A program made the translations under genes and the position numbers. This document shows, piece after piece, positions 1-10,058 of a stretch of DNA of 64,000 bases (positions are counted from its first letter, which is position 1; each line of letters opens with the position of its first letter). Source of the DNA: Bimuria novae-zelandiae CBS 107.79. Lineage: Eukaryota; Ascomycota; Dothideomycetes; Pleosporales; Didymosphaeriaceae. The stretch spans positions 1,926,883-1,990,882 of the forward strand of contig ML976656.1 of the NCBI GenBank assembly GCA_010015655.1, given 5' to 3'. Below the pieces are notes generated by a model. The model made no database searches. It was given only the letters and a program-made list of their open reading frames with translations, and was not told the DNA's origin.

Positions 1-1610
1 TAATTACTATTTAAATAATAAAGCTATCTTTTGAGACTAATATCGTGTAGCTCTCTAGCAAGTTCGTGGTAGTAGACAAGAACATTATAATAGATAGTTT
101 TTAAATAATAAATAATATTCTCGCGGGAGCTAATATATCTACTTTAGTCTATTAAGGCTTACGCTAGTGGCTTTAGGCTATTATAATTAAGAAGTACTTA
201 AGTAAGAAGGGTAATAGCTTCCTTAATCCTAGTAGTATGTTAGCGGGTAAAGAAATAAACCTAAACGTTATTAAAAAAGGTTTTACTCTTCTTTTAGTAA
301 CTAAAAATATCTTTTTTGCCTAGTTCCTATTTTTTTCTTAATTTAGTTTATTTCTAAAGCTTACTTCTTTCGTAAGGGGTATCTCTTAGTATTATAAAAA
401 TTATTTAGTTCCCTTATTATCCTTAGTAGTTTTAAAAGTTTTTTAAGTTACTTTTTTAAGATTTCTTCTTAACTTTCTTTCCTAATACTTAAATTTATCC
501 CCTAATAATATTATTCCTACCCTTATTTTAGACACCTTTATCTAGCTAGATTTTTTAACTTAGTAAGGCAGGCATCGTAAAGCCTCTTTTAGGCCCTAAT
601 AAAAGATAATTTAGGGGATATCACGATAGAATTCTATTAGAAGTTTTTTATTATAATTTTAATATAGCTTAGTAAACGTCTCTTAATAGTCTAATATAGT
701 AGCTTAGTTAAGGTTTTTATAAATTTCCTAAGTTCTTTAAGTGTAGTTTTTTTTATTATACTAGGTATTCTACTTTCTTGTCTCTACGGGACTAGCGTTT
801 TTTATATATATTAACTATACTATACTTCTTCTTCCCCTCTTTTATTATAATTGCTTCGGGCTAGGCGTTATTAGTAGTTTAACTAGGGAGAGGTTTAATA
901 AGGCTAACTTAAGCTTATTTACGTGGAACCTTAGGTGCATGTTTAGCCAGATATCTAGTTTTACTACGTAAGAGTTTATTACCTTTCTTATAGTAACCTT
1001 TTTTTACTTCTAATTAAGCTTCTTACTTAGATATTAGTTTTAGAGATAGTACTTATACTTTTATTACACCTTATCTCTTTCCTTTAAGATTAGGGCATTT
1101 TTATATTAATAGTTTACTAGGCGGTTTTACTCTTATTAGACTATTATTATTTTTACCTAGGTAAAGTTAAACCCCTTTTTAAACTTTTTTATTATTACCT
1201 TCCCAGCCTTCTTTACGTTAGTTTTAAGCTCTAAAGCTAATTTTCGTGTCCTAAAGTTTTTAACTAGTTTAACGTTCTAACTATAGAATAAGAAAAATAA
1301 GCTAACTCCTATTAATATAGCTTTTTATCCTTTAATAGCTATTTAAGCTATAGGAAGCTACTTTATCTAATTATTTTATTATTAGTTATAGTATGTCCAA
1401 AGGTAGGCTTTAAAGATAGAGTTTATTTATTTTGTCTACCTATCTATCTATAGGTGCTTTACTATAGATAGTCTTTAGTTAATACCTGCTTATTTATAGA
1501 GTATAGTCTAAAATTTACTTATAAATTGTCCCCCGCGGTCTAATATAATAGAGGAGGGGAAGAAGTAGTCTACTACCTAGTATTAAAGGAATACTATTAT
1601 AACTATAGTT
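1..1610 (-). mobile_element. Gypsy-5 left arm: 3' half of a Gypsy element, reverse orientation
   Basis: Read on the reverse strand, this segment matches the right arm (about 2770-4385) over its whole length, with many transitions and small indels. The right arm carries a recognisable Ty3/Gypsy integrase, so this is the end of the integrase core plus the downstream 3' part of the same family. The match is seen, for example, in the shared GTCCCCCGCGGTCTAATATA stretch near 1528 and the shared TAGCTCTCTAGCAAGT near 48. The homology fades at about 1600-1620. No reading frame survives. The element continues beyond the left edge of the window or was truncated there. Confidence 0.7.
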
Positions 1611-2016
1611 ATTAAATACGTAAATAAATAAAACTATATATATTAAGTAGTAAAACACCTTACGTTCTACACTAATTACAAAAACCTTACGTATTTTGCT
1701 ACTAAATAAAAGTTAGACAAACAATACATTTAGTAAATAGATATACTTAGCTATATTAATATAACGTTTATATATAGACTAGGGTTAATAAACTTTAAAG
1801 TAAACGCCTTTTCCTAAAAGGACTAAGACCTGCTAAAGGATAGTAGAGATAATAAATTAAAGTTAAGGCACTTTATACTTTTTTAAAAAACTACTAAAAG
1901 AAATAGCTTAAAGTCTTTTATTCCCTAAATACCTACTACTATAGAGGAACCTAGCTATACTAAAGTAGATAAGGACCTGATACTTACTTATCTAATATAT
2001 CCTAAACTACTTATAT
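1611..2016. other. AT-rich RIP-degraded spacer, origin unknown
   Basis: This stretch lies between the left Gypsy-5 arm and the 224-bp insert. It is very rich in TA and has no frame I can assign to a family. It does not obviously match the right arm, so the inverted repeat is not a simple hairpin here. Confidence 0.4.
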
Positions 2017-2250
2017 TAACCCTGTCGGTATACACATATCCCATCGCCTGAGGCTGCTTGATGCTGCCCAACGTACCGCCTCGATCCTACTTCGGTCCGA
2101 CTCGCACCGAGCCCATGTATACCTTCGTAGCACCCACGTTCATAGATAGAATATACCAATAGCAATATACAAGACATTCGTTACTGTTATCACCCGTACG
2201 ATCGTACAAAGGCCTACCAACAAACCCTCTAAGGAGGCGATAACCCTGTC
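2017..2250. repeat. Less mutated insert with 10-bp direct repeats; possible solo LTR or MITE
   Basis: The 10-mer TAACCCTGTC occurs at 2017-2026 and again at 2241-2250, bounding 214 bp that are clearly less AT-rich than both flanks. The insert begins TGTCGG if the first repeat is split after AACCC, which would suit an LTR, but I find no matching CA end with a 5-bp duplication. A solo LTR, a short non-autonomous element or a chance repeat are all possible. No ORF is present. Confidence 0.35.
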
Positions 2251-2520
2251 AAGCGACGCAAACTAGACTTTAATACTATATAGTAAGAGGTAGAATACGA
2301 TAAAGATAGCGCGTATAGTAAGAAAAAGACCTATGTTAAGAATAGGCTTAAGAAGTTCGAACCTAAGTAGAAGTTATTTATTAGTATTTTAGAATATAGT
2401 ATAGATAATTAAGGGTACCTATGCTATAAGTTAAGATAATAAATAATAAAATTAGAACTTTTATAAATAAAACTAATAGCGATCGCGCATAGTTCCTTAG
2501 CTTTAAGATACTTAAAATAA
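2251..2520. other. RIP-degraded sequence upstream of Gypsy-5 integrase
   Basis: The stretch is AT-rich with many stops in all frames. By position it should hold the end of Gypsy RNase H or the linker before integrase on the plus strand, but I cannot recognise conserved residues, so no function is assigned. Confidence 0.3.
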
Positions 2521-3260
2521 AAAATACTTATAAAATTCTTACTTAAAACTACTTCTTTTTAAGAATGTCTAACTAAGGAAGGTAGTATATTAAAAACTAA
2601 ATTATAAAGAGATGTAAAATAAGGCCTGCTAAAGCTTTTACTACTACCTAAATAAAAATAAAAGGACATTACGATAGACTTTATTACTACTTTACCTAAG
2701 AGCGATAGCTATACGAATATTATAATAATAATAAATAGACTTAGTAAGGATCCTAAGTTTATAAGTCTTTTAAATTTTAATATACCTATAGCTACAATAG
2801 CGTTTTTTAAAATATTAAGTGGTAGACTACTTCTTCCCTTCCTCTATTATATTAGACCGCGGGGGATAGTTCGTAAGCAAATTTTAGGCTATACTCTATA
2901 AATAAGTAGGTATTAATTAAAGACTATCTATAGTAAAGCACTTAGAGACAGACGCGTAAATAGAATAAATAAACTCTATTCTTAAAGCCTACGTCTAGGC
3001 ATATTATAACTAGTAATAGAATAATTAGATAAAGTAGCTTCCTATAGCTTAAATAGCTATTAAAGGAGGAAATGCTATATTAATAGGAGTTAGCTTATTT
3101 TTCTTATTCTATAGCTAGAATATTAAACTAGTTAAGAACTTTACGATACGGAGATTGGCCTTAAAGCTTAAAACTAATATAAAGAAGGCCGCAAAGGTAA
3201 TAATAAAAAGTTTTAAAAAGGATTTTAACTTTACTTAGGTAAAAATAATAATAGCCTAAT
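2521..3260 (+). pseudogene. Gypsy-5 integrase remnant (H2C2 and catalytic core)
   Basis: The Ty3/Gypsy integrase inserts cDNA into the genome. Three landmarks are readable despite stops. Near 2560-2640 there is a zinc-binding H2C2-like stretch ending in an IKRCK-type motif. From about 2665 comes DITIDFITTLPKSD followed by NRLSKDPKFI, the start of the catalytic core with its first Asp. From 2942 comes LETD, then (across stops) the segment INSILKAYV and later GVSLFFLFY, the usual end of the core. The second catalytic region around 2840 is frame-shifted. Many TAA/TAG codons sit where the family has Gln or Trp, as RIP would produce. This is a dead relic. The family assignment is secure; the exact ends are not. 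Confidence 0.75.
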
Positions 3261-4385
3261 AAGAATAAGAGCGCCTAGCGAACTGTTAACGTAAAGTTAC
3301 TTTAGTCTTAAAAAAAAGAAATAATATGTGGCTAAAGTATAAAAACTACCTCTAAAACTAACGTCTAAGTAAGAAGCTTAACTAGAAGTAAAGAAAGCTA
3401 ACTATAAAAAATAGTAAACTTTTATATAGTAAAACTAGATATCCTGCTAAATATGCGCCTAAGGTTTTACGTAGATAGGCTAAAGTTAGTCTTGTTAAAC
3501 CCTCTCTTTAGCTAAACTACTAATAACGCTTAGTCCGAAGCCATTATAATAAAAAAGGGAGAGCGAATGTATAGTATAATTAATATATATAAAAAATACT
3601 AGTCCTATAAAGGCAAAAAAGCGGAATACCTAGTATATTAAGAAAACTATTCTTAAAGAACTTAAAAACCTTATAAGAATCTTAACTAAGCTATTACGTT
3701 AAACTATTAAGAGAATTTTACCAAACTATATTAAAATTATAATAAAAAACTCTTAACGAGATTCTACTACGATATCCCCTAAATTAGCTTTTATTAGGAC
3801 CTAAAGGAGGCTCTATAATACCTGTTATATTAAGTTAAGGAACCTAACTAGAGAAAGATATCTAAGATAAGGGTAAGAATAACATTATTAAGGGATAAAA
3901 TTAAGTATTAGGGAAAGAAGTTAAGAAGAAATTTTAAAAAGTAACTTAAAAAACTTTTAAAACTACTAGGGATTATAAGGGAAGTAAATAATTCTTATAA
4001 TAATAGAGGATAACCCTTATAAAGGAAGGGAGTTTTAAAACTAAACTAAAATAAGAGGGAAAGAGGTACTAGGCAAAAGGGATATTTTTAATTACTAAAG
4101 GAATAGTAAAAAACCCCTTAATAATACCTAGGTCTACTTCACTACCCTTTAATATACTACTAGGGTTAAGGAAGCTATTATCCTTCTCACTTAAACGCTT
4201 TTTAATTATAATAGCCTAAAGCTACTAGCGTAAGCCTTAGTAGGCTTAAGTAGGCACATTAGCTCCCGTAAAGATATTATTTATTACCTAAAAATTATTT
4301 ATTATAATGCCTTTATCCACCACTAAGGACTTGCTAGAGAGCTATATAATGTTAGTCTTTAAAGATAGCTTTAGTATTTAAAAAG
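2770..4385 (+). mobile_element. Gypsy-5 right arm: integrase to 3' end of a Gypsy element
   Basis: This is the plus-strand copy of the sequence found reversed at 1-1610. Matching blocks include the CCGCGGGGG region at 2857, the block around 3590-3790, and the terminal block with CTTGCTAGAGAGCTATATAA near 4330. The first part is integrase; the part after about 3260 should hold the linker, any chromodomain and the 3' LTR, but nothing is recognisable. The two arms look like two separately mutated copies inserted head to head, or one inverted duplication followed by RIP. Confidence 0.65.
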
Positions 4386-5789
4386 AACTTATAGCAAGGT
4401 TCTTATACTCTTAATAAAATACTTTAAAGTTAGTAGTATAAACTTGAAAAAGATTAAAAGTCTTCTTAACTATAATAGTAATGCGCTCTAAGAGCTAAAC
4501 AGCCTTAAAAATAATAAAGCCTAAAGTAGTAGTAGTCTTACTCTTAAAGGAGGTATAGTAATTAATAATAATAACCTTATAAGTAGAGTAGAACGCGTTA
4601 GGGTTAGTTAAGAATTTTTTTACTCTTAACTATTTTTTAAAATCTTATTCGCAAGATAGCCTGAACTAATAACTATAATATTAGTAAACTCTTTACAGCT
4701 AACTTCGTTAAGGGCTGGCTAAATCTAGATAAAGGAAAAAGTTAGTAAAATATACTTTAAAGTTATTTAGAATAAGTTAGACTAAAGCATACTTGTCTAG
4801 TATAGCTAGTTAGCTTATAGGTATAGTACTTCTTACAAGACACTATCTTATCTACTAGTACTTACTAATAAACGCGTTTATAAGTAATATAATTAATATA
4901 CTAGCGCTTAATTATCGCGCGTAGCAAGGTTAGGCCCTAGGAGCTAAGCTTATTAAGTTAGTAAGTACGCATACCTAGGCTAATAAAAAACTAAGAAAGA
5001 GGTTGGAAGACTAAGGAGGCAAGTTAGAAGGTAGGAAAAAAATATATAAAAGAGGGTCTAGAACTTACTTCGCGAGCTTTAAAAGGACTAAACTTCTTAG
5101 TAAGCTAGCTAAAAAGGATTACGCTAGTATTAAAAATAGTAGCTTTATTTTTTAAAGAGCTTAGTCTTTTTAAGTTAGTAACTAAGTAATTATAATAGGG
5201 ATAGAGCTTCCTTTATTTTCTTATTAAAATTAATAGTATACTTTTAATACTTAATAGTTTTTATCGCGTAGCTTTTACGTAAAAGGCCGGCTATCTTGTT
5301 AGAATAGGGAGAGGAATTAGATTACAAAGTTAGAGAAGACTAGGCTAAACGTAAGATATTATAGTATATAAAGTTAAGATAAAAAAAAAGAGAGCATAAA
5401 AGAGTAAATTTTAAAAGCTAGATAAGAAGTAATTTTATATATATAATACTAAGTAAACGCACTAGCGCGAATACACTACTATAATAACTACTTATAGTAA
5501 GAATGTAAAATTAGACACGCGAGAATAGAACTCGGAAGAGGTTTATAATAGTAAGAAAATTATAAGTAGATAACAAAATAATTATAAAGTTATATAGTAA
5601 AATAAACCGCGGAGATTTTGTTTATCCCTAATAAAGAAAAGGAAGGTATATAATAGGCTACGCCTAGTTATTACCTTAAATTTTTTACCTTTAGTTATGC
5701 AAACCCTAGATATATAAGATTGGCGCCTAAAGCTTAACTTTAGACTTTTTATTAGATTTATAAGTATTCTTCTAACACCTTTGGCTCCT
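4386..5789. other. RIP-degraded DNA, probably the 3' part of Gypsy-3
   Basis: This region has very high TA content, no open frame and no recognisable motif except by position. On the reverse strand it follows directly after the Gypsy-3 integrase end at 5790-5988, so it should contain the linker and 3' LTR of that minus-strand element. I could not find a terminal repeat. Confidence 0.35.
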
Positions 5790-5988
5790 TAAGCACCCAG
5801 CCCCTTATAAAAAATACTTTTTATATCTTTTAGATTTTAGTAAGTAGTTAGTTTGTATCCGTAATCTACGTAGTGTAGGGAGCACTATTTTATGTTTAAC
5901 CTTATACTATTATATACTAATTCTACTATTAGTAGTAGCTTTACTTTATTATTATATTACGTATTAACGTAGAATTATAGGTACTATT
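5790..5988 (-). pseudogene. Gypsy-3 integrase, C-terminal half of the core (split by Gypsy-1)
   Basis: Translated on the reverse strand, this gives a continuous but stop-ridden stretch matching the end of a Ty3/Gypsy integrase core: a KLLLIVELVYNS segment, where the family has a conserved LPxAExAYN, followed by HYVDYGYK. It continues the minus-strand integrase at 30226-30612. The two halves are separated by the whole of Gypsy-1 and share the CTATT target duplication at 5984-5988 and 30226-30230. It is dead. Confidence 0.7.
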
Positions 5989-6069
5989 TGTTAGGATCTG
6001 AACATGTATGGAACGCGGAGAACCAACCTTAGCCCCTTAAGGACTAGCTACCCCTTTAGGATCTTAACA
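5989..6069 (+). repeat. Gypsy-1 5' LTR (81 bp)
   Basis: The repeat starts TGTTAGGATC and ends GATCTTAACA, a near-perfect 10-bp inverted end. It matches 30145-30225 with three differences (A/G, T/C, A/G). It is preceded by the target duplication CTATT. Confidence 0.95.
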
Positions 6070-6086
6070 TCTTAAACACCCTTAAT

Positions 6087-7509
6087 ATAAATACTAATAA
6101 GACCCCTACCTCTTCCATAGCTTCGGACAACTATGTCACCCCTATAGGGGATGGCAAGAACAAGGCACATAAACCTGACTTGTATAACGGTAATTGTACC
6201 CTCCTCGATACCTAGCTCTTATAGCTAGACCTCTATTTTTTTGACTAGAATTAAGACCTTAAAGATAAGAAGAAGGTTATCTTCGCTGCGACCTATATAC
6301 GAGGAAGCGCTAAAGAATAGATTTATCCCTACCTAGTTAAGTACTTAGACATAGACCATAATAATAAAAATAACGAGTATATTAACAAGCATGCTAATGC
6401 AATTGACATTATTAAAGATTATAATAACTTTAAAATATGCCTTTAATAAATGTTTAGAATTGCTAACAAAATAGCTATCGCTAGACAAGCAATCCAAACA
6501 GTTCGCTAACACTAATTCGTAGCTAAATACACGGCCAAGTTCTGCAAGTACGTAGTACAACTCGACTAGAAGGATAAATCTCTTAAGATAATATATAAAT
6601 AAGGCCTTAAACGTAATGTGCGCGAGGAACTCCTGCGTAGTAGTATAAAAATAAAAACCTTAAAAGAACTATACAAAGAGACTATCCACATTAATAGGGA
6701 GTAGTTTGCTTTGCAAGAAGAGTTCCGTAGGAACCCGAGGAACGCTAGTTTCAGACGATAGGCACCTGTAGTCTACAAGGCGCCACTAAAAGCACCTTGT
6801 CGCCAGTAACGTAACTACTACGGACCCTAACCTATAGAAGATGTCTAGTTTAACAACCTAGAAAATGGAACAGGAAAGGTTATAAGCTTTTAAAAGCCTA
6901 ATTAACGTATCTTAGATAGAACCCGACGATAGGGGACCGAGACGCGTAAATGCTTCACATGTGGCAAACCAGGCCACATAGCCAGGAACTGCAGATCTAA
7001 GAATAAGATTACCAGACAGTTAAACATACTAATTATTAACAAGAAAGAAACCACTAACGAAGAATAGTAGGTAGTAAACGCTATTAAATAAATTAATATC
7101 CACAATAAAGGATTAGAGTAATTAAGGACCCCTAATTTACGACTCTACGAGGATGCATACGAAGGTTTGGACGAAAAAGGAAAGGAGAAGGAACTAATGC
7201 CTCGATCTCCTACACCTTACCCTAGCTGGGGCAAACTAGTTACTAGCAAGACGACGAATGTTTTCGACTTCTTAGAGAAACACTAACCAAGGGAAGGAGA
7301 CTTCGGGTTTACGGCGATGGAACGACAAGACTACGCAGAAGTATTTTTCCACGCTTACTAACCTAACCTAGTTAGTAAAGTAGCACGAGAAATGGCGGAC
7401 CACCGCTACGCCCATAAAGACCCTAAGAAGAAGTACCTAAACGAAAACCTAAACTATAAACTAGAGTACGACCTAGACCACCGCAATCCTACGTACGAGA
7501 CTATATAAT
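6087..7509 (+). pseudogene. Gypsy-1 gag (nucleocapsid/capsid), interrupted
   Basis: Gag packages the element RNA into virus-like particles in the cytoplasm. One frame can be followed from an ATA at 6087, probably a mutated ATG 17 bp after the LTR, to the Gypsy-2 insertion. It holds a capsid-type region (LYNG near 6180; KVIFAATYIRGSAKE near 6270) and a perfect CCHC zinc knuckle at 6951-6992 (CFTCGKPGHIARNC). After the knuckle the frame stays readable and acidic to about 7503. Roughly twenty stops occur at Gln/Trp-type positions. The 3' end of gag lies beyond Gypsy-2, where the segment 25668-25844 continues in a shifted frame. Start choice is inferred. Confidence 0.8.
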
Positions 7510-7778
7510 TATAAGGACGGGCACAGGCTCCTGCATCAAGAGAGTAGATAAGGTAGGTTGGCTCTATTTCAGCTACACTAAGATGAGGAGACTGTAGGTA
7601 CACAGGCCTGCGGCGCTTTTATGCGCTGCCGCTCGGCACGGAACATCTATCTATCCGAGATAGCTACACTAGGTGCGTGGGCAGCTACGCCCAGGCGTGA
7701 GGCAGCTGCACCCAGGCGTGAGGCAGTCGCGCCTCTTACGCGAGGTTATGTGTCCTGCTAGCATGCTAGGCCATCACA
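7510..7778 (-). repeat. Gypsy-2 3' LTR (269 bp)
   Basis: On the plus strand it reads TATAAGGAC...CATCACA, from a probable TGTAAGG...TCACA with the second base changed by RIP. It matches 25394-25662 at equal length. It contains a tandem GC-rich 21-bp unit at 7680-7700 and 7701-7721 with a partial third copy. Confidence 0.92.
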
Positions 7779-7790
7779 TCACCCCCCTCT
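7779..7790 (-). promoter_or_regulatory. Gypsy-2 polypurine tract
   Basis: Directly inside the 3' LTR the reverse strand reads GAGGGGGGTGA, the purine run from which plus-strand DNA synthesis of LTR elements is primed. Its position next to the left LTR confirms the minus orientation. Confidence 0.75.
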
Positions 7791-9810
7791 AAGGTGGGCG
7801 CAGTCTTCTAAGTCTATCGTGTTACCTCCTTTGTGTCTTATCTTGTGCTAGTATAACCGCAGCTTTATTATCTTCCTCTATTATCTTTAAATAGGTGCCG
7901 GCCTTATACGCTCGCAGCCAGATGTCTAGTTATAATAGTAGCCCCGCTTTATCTAGGTATGCGTTATAATACTCCTTTACCTTATATAGTGCCTTAATAA
8001 AGCCTCAGGCGTTGTACCAGGTAGGGTTAAGATTATAGGCAGTCTAGGAGACTTTATATTATAAACGTTTTTAGTAAATATAGCTATTAAGGATCTCCTT
8101 AACATGCTATTCTAGGTTGTTATTAACCTCTATTAGCTCCTTTTCTAGCTCTATCTAACCTGGCAGTGTGTCTGTGGCGGCTTTCTATAGGCAGTTTATA
8201 TAGAAGACATTATGCATGTGCATATACAGCGGAAGCTTAACTTAGTAGGAGTGTCCTTTTATAGTAATAATTAGGTAGGGCCCGTACATCTGCTAGTTAA
8301 GCTTCTAACTAGACTAGTTAGTTATAAAGCCTCTTAGCGTAATATAGACTTAATTGCCTACTCTAAAATCTAGCTTACGTTGCTTCTTATTTGCTTAACG
8401 TGCTTATTACTCCTAGGCATAAATAATCCCTCTTTAAGCTATCTCTATAGCCTGCTTTATAGCGTTGTATTAAACCTTTGCGTAGTTCTGCGCTTCCTCT
8501 TGGGACATCTGCTTACGGGCTATAGGCGAGGTCTTTGTCCGCTCTTCCTAGTCCTAGTGGTGTATAGGCTAATGTCCGAACTCGATCTCGTACGGCGAGA
8601 GGCCTGTAGTCTCATGAGGCAGTATAGCCTGAGCCCAGTCTATGCAGGGCAGTAGGTTAGACTAGTTATCTTAGTAGTAGTTAATAAATAGGCGAAGGCG
8701 CTAGTTAAGGTACTAGTTTATAATTTCTATGTTACTATTAGTCTAAGGATAATAAGCTGTTAAGAGCTTTTACTTAACGCCTATAAGTTAGTATAGCTCG
8801 TTTATAAATGCTAAGATAAACTGCGGGCCTCGATTAGAGACGATAGACTTAGGTGGGCCGTACACGCGCTAGATGTAGCGATAGTATATATCTGTAGCCT
8901 GTTCCGCCGTGGTTATCTTATGGCAGGGTAGTAAGAAGCAGCGCTTGCTTAGGCGGTTAATTATAATAAAGGCGTTATTATACCCTTTCTTATTAAGTAG
9001 GAATAACTTAAAGTCTATTAAAACGTCCTACTATGCTCGCTTTAGTATTAGTAGTGGCTTAAGTAGTCCTAGGGTGCGATCGCGGGGCGTATAACTCTAT
9101 TAATAAGCCTTATAGGCGGCGACATAGGTGTCCACATCCTTCGCTAGATTTAGCCAGTAGTACTAATCTCTAAGTAGCTTTGCTGTCTTCCTTTTTCCTA
9201 GGTAAGCAGTAAGCTACGTAGTATAGGCGGCTTAAATTAAGTAGGTGCGTAGGAAGTTAACTACTAGGATAACTAGCCAATCTTTATATAAGAGTAAATC
9301 TTAATTATTTAGCTTCTATAGTCCTTAGTTATTAGATAGAGCTTTTTCCCGCAGCTTTTATAGGCTATCGTAATTCTGGTTTACTTTAATTACCTAATTA
9401 ACGAGGGTATAAGGATCCTCTGCAAAGGGAGAGGCTAGAAAGGTATTTATTATAGCGATCTTAAGCTCCTAGCCCTGTAATCCTTAAGTAGCTAGGTTAG
9501 CGAGTTAGGTTGTGGCTTCTTACACTATATTAACGTCTAGCTACTTAGCCTATAAGAAGACCCTTATGCGAGCTACCTTATCCTTTTCCTTCTAAGTCTA
9601 TAGTTCCTCCTGCTTGCGTGACAGCGTGTCAGCCACTACGTTAGTAGTATCTAGTTAGTAGATAAGCTTTAGGTTAAAATTAGCCACTATTATAGCCTAG
9701 CGTATCTGTTAAGGAGTAAGCTCGCGCTTAGTAGAGAAGTACTCTAGCGCTTAATAGTTAGTAATAGCGCTAAAGGGCTTAGTCGTCTATAGACTAATAA
9801 GCTGAGATCT
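7791..9810 (-). pseudogene. Gypsy-2 pol 3' part: RNase H end and integrase
   Basis: Read on the reverse strand from 9810. First comes the end of the RNase H domain with EYFSTKRELTP-like and LSRKQE segments (about 9750-9590), then the integrase. The core is clear: DVLIDFKLFLLNKKGYNNAF followed by INRLSKRC (about 9030-8940), then YGPPKSIVSNRGPQ (about 8865-8822). The family has SDRG at this last site, so the second catalytic Asp has become Asn, a G-to-A change fitting RIP. Downstream, towards 7791, the sequence is degraded and no chromodomain was recognised. The upstream half of pol lies across Copia-1 at 15405-17581. Confidence 0.85.
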
Positions 9811-9815
9811 CTATT

Positions 9816-9964
9816 TGTAAGCAGCCTAGGGCTATGTCACATAACGACACTAGTCTCATGAGTCAGCTCGATTACTATAAACGAGCCTCCGATCACTCCA
9901 TGTACACACACACACAGAACACACACAATACACTACCTTTATACATACCACCCACCTGCTTACA
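9816..9964 (+). repeat. Copia-1 5' LTR (149 bp)
   Basis: The repeat begins TGTAAGCAGCC and ends CCTGCTTACA, a near-perfect inverted end. It includes a short CA-rich microsatellite at about 9903-9929. It is matched by 15251-15399 with transitions only in the parts compared. Confidence 0.95.
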
Positions 9965-9978
9965 GTTATGAGCCCGGC
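9965..9978 (+). promoter_or_regulatory. Copia-1 primer-binding site (initiator tRNA-Met, half-tRNA type)
   Basis: GTTATGAGCCCGGC directly follows the 5' LTR. Its reverse complement contains GGGCTCATAAC, the anticodon loop region of eukaryotic initiator tRNA-Met. Copia-type elements are known to prime from an internal initiator-tRNA fragment rather than its 3' end. The same motif is found inside the 5' LTR of Copia-4. Confidence 0.75.
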
Positions 9979-10058
9979 CTAATCCGCACTCATATACATA
10001 CATTGACTCCCTACCTACCTACCTGTCGATCGAACCTACTCTATAGAGCGATCTCGCC

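Noticed and set aside
9903..9929. CA repeat as a telomere-like or CRISPR-like array
   Set aside because: It is a short dinucleotide microsatellite within an LTR, present in both LTR copies.
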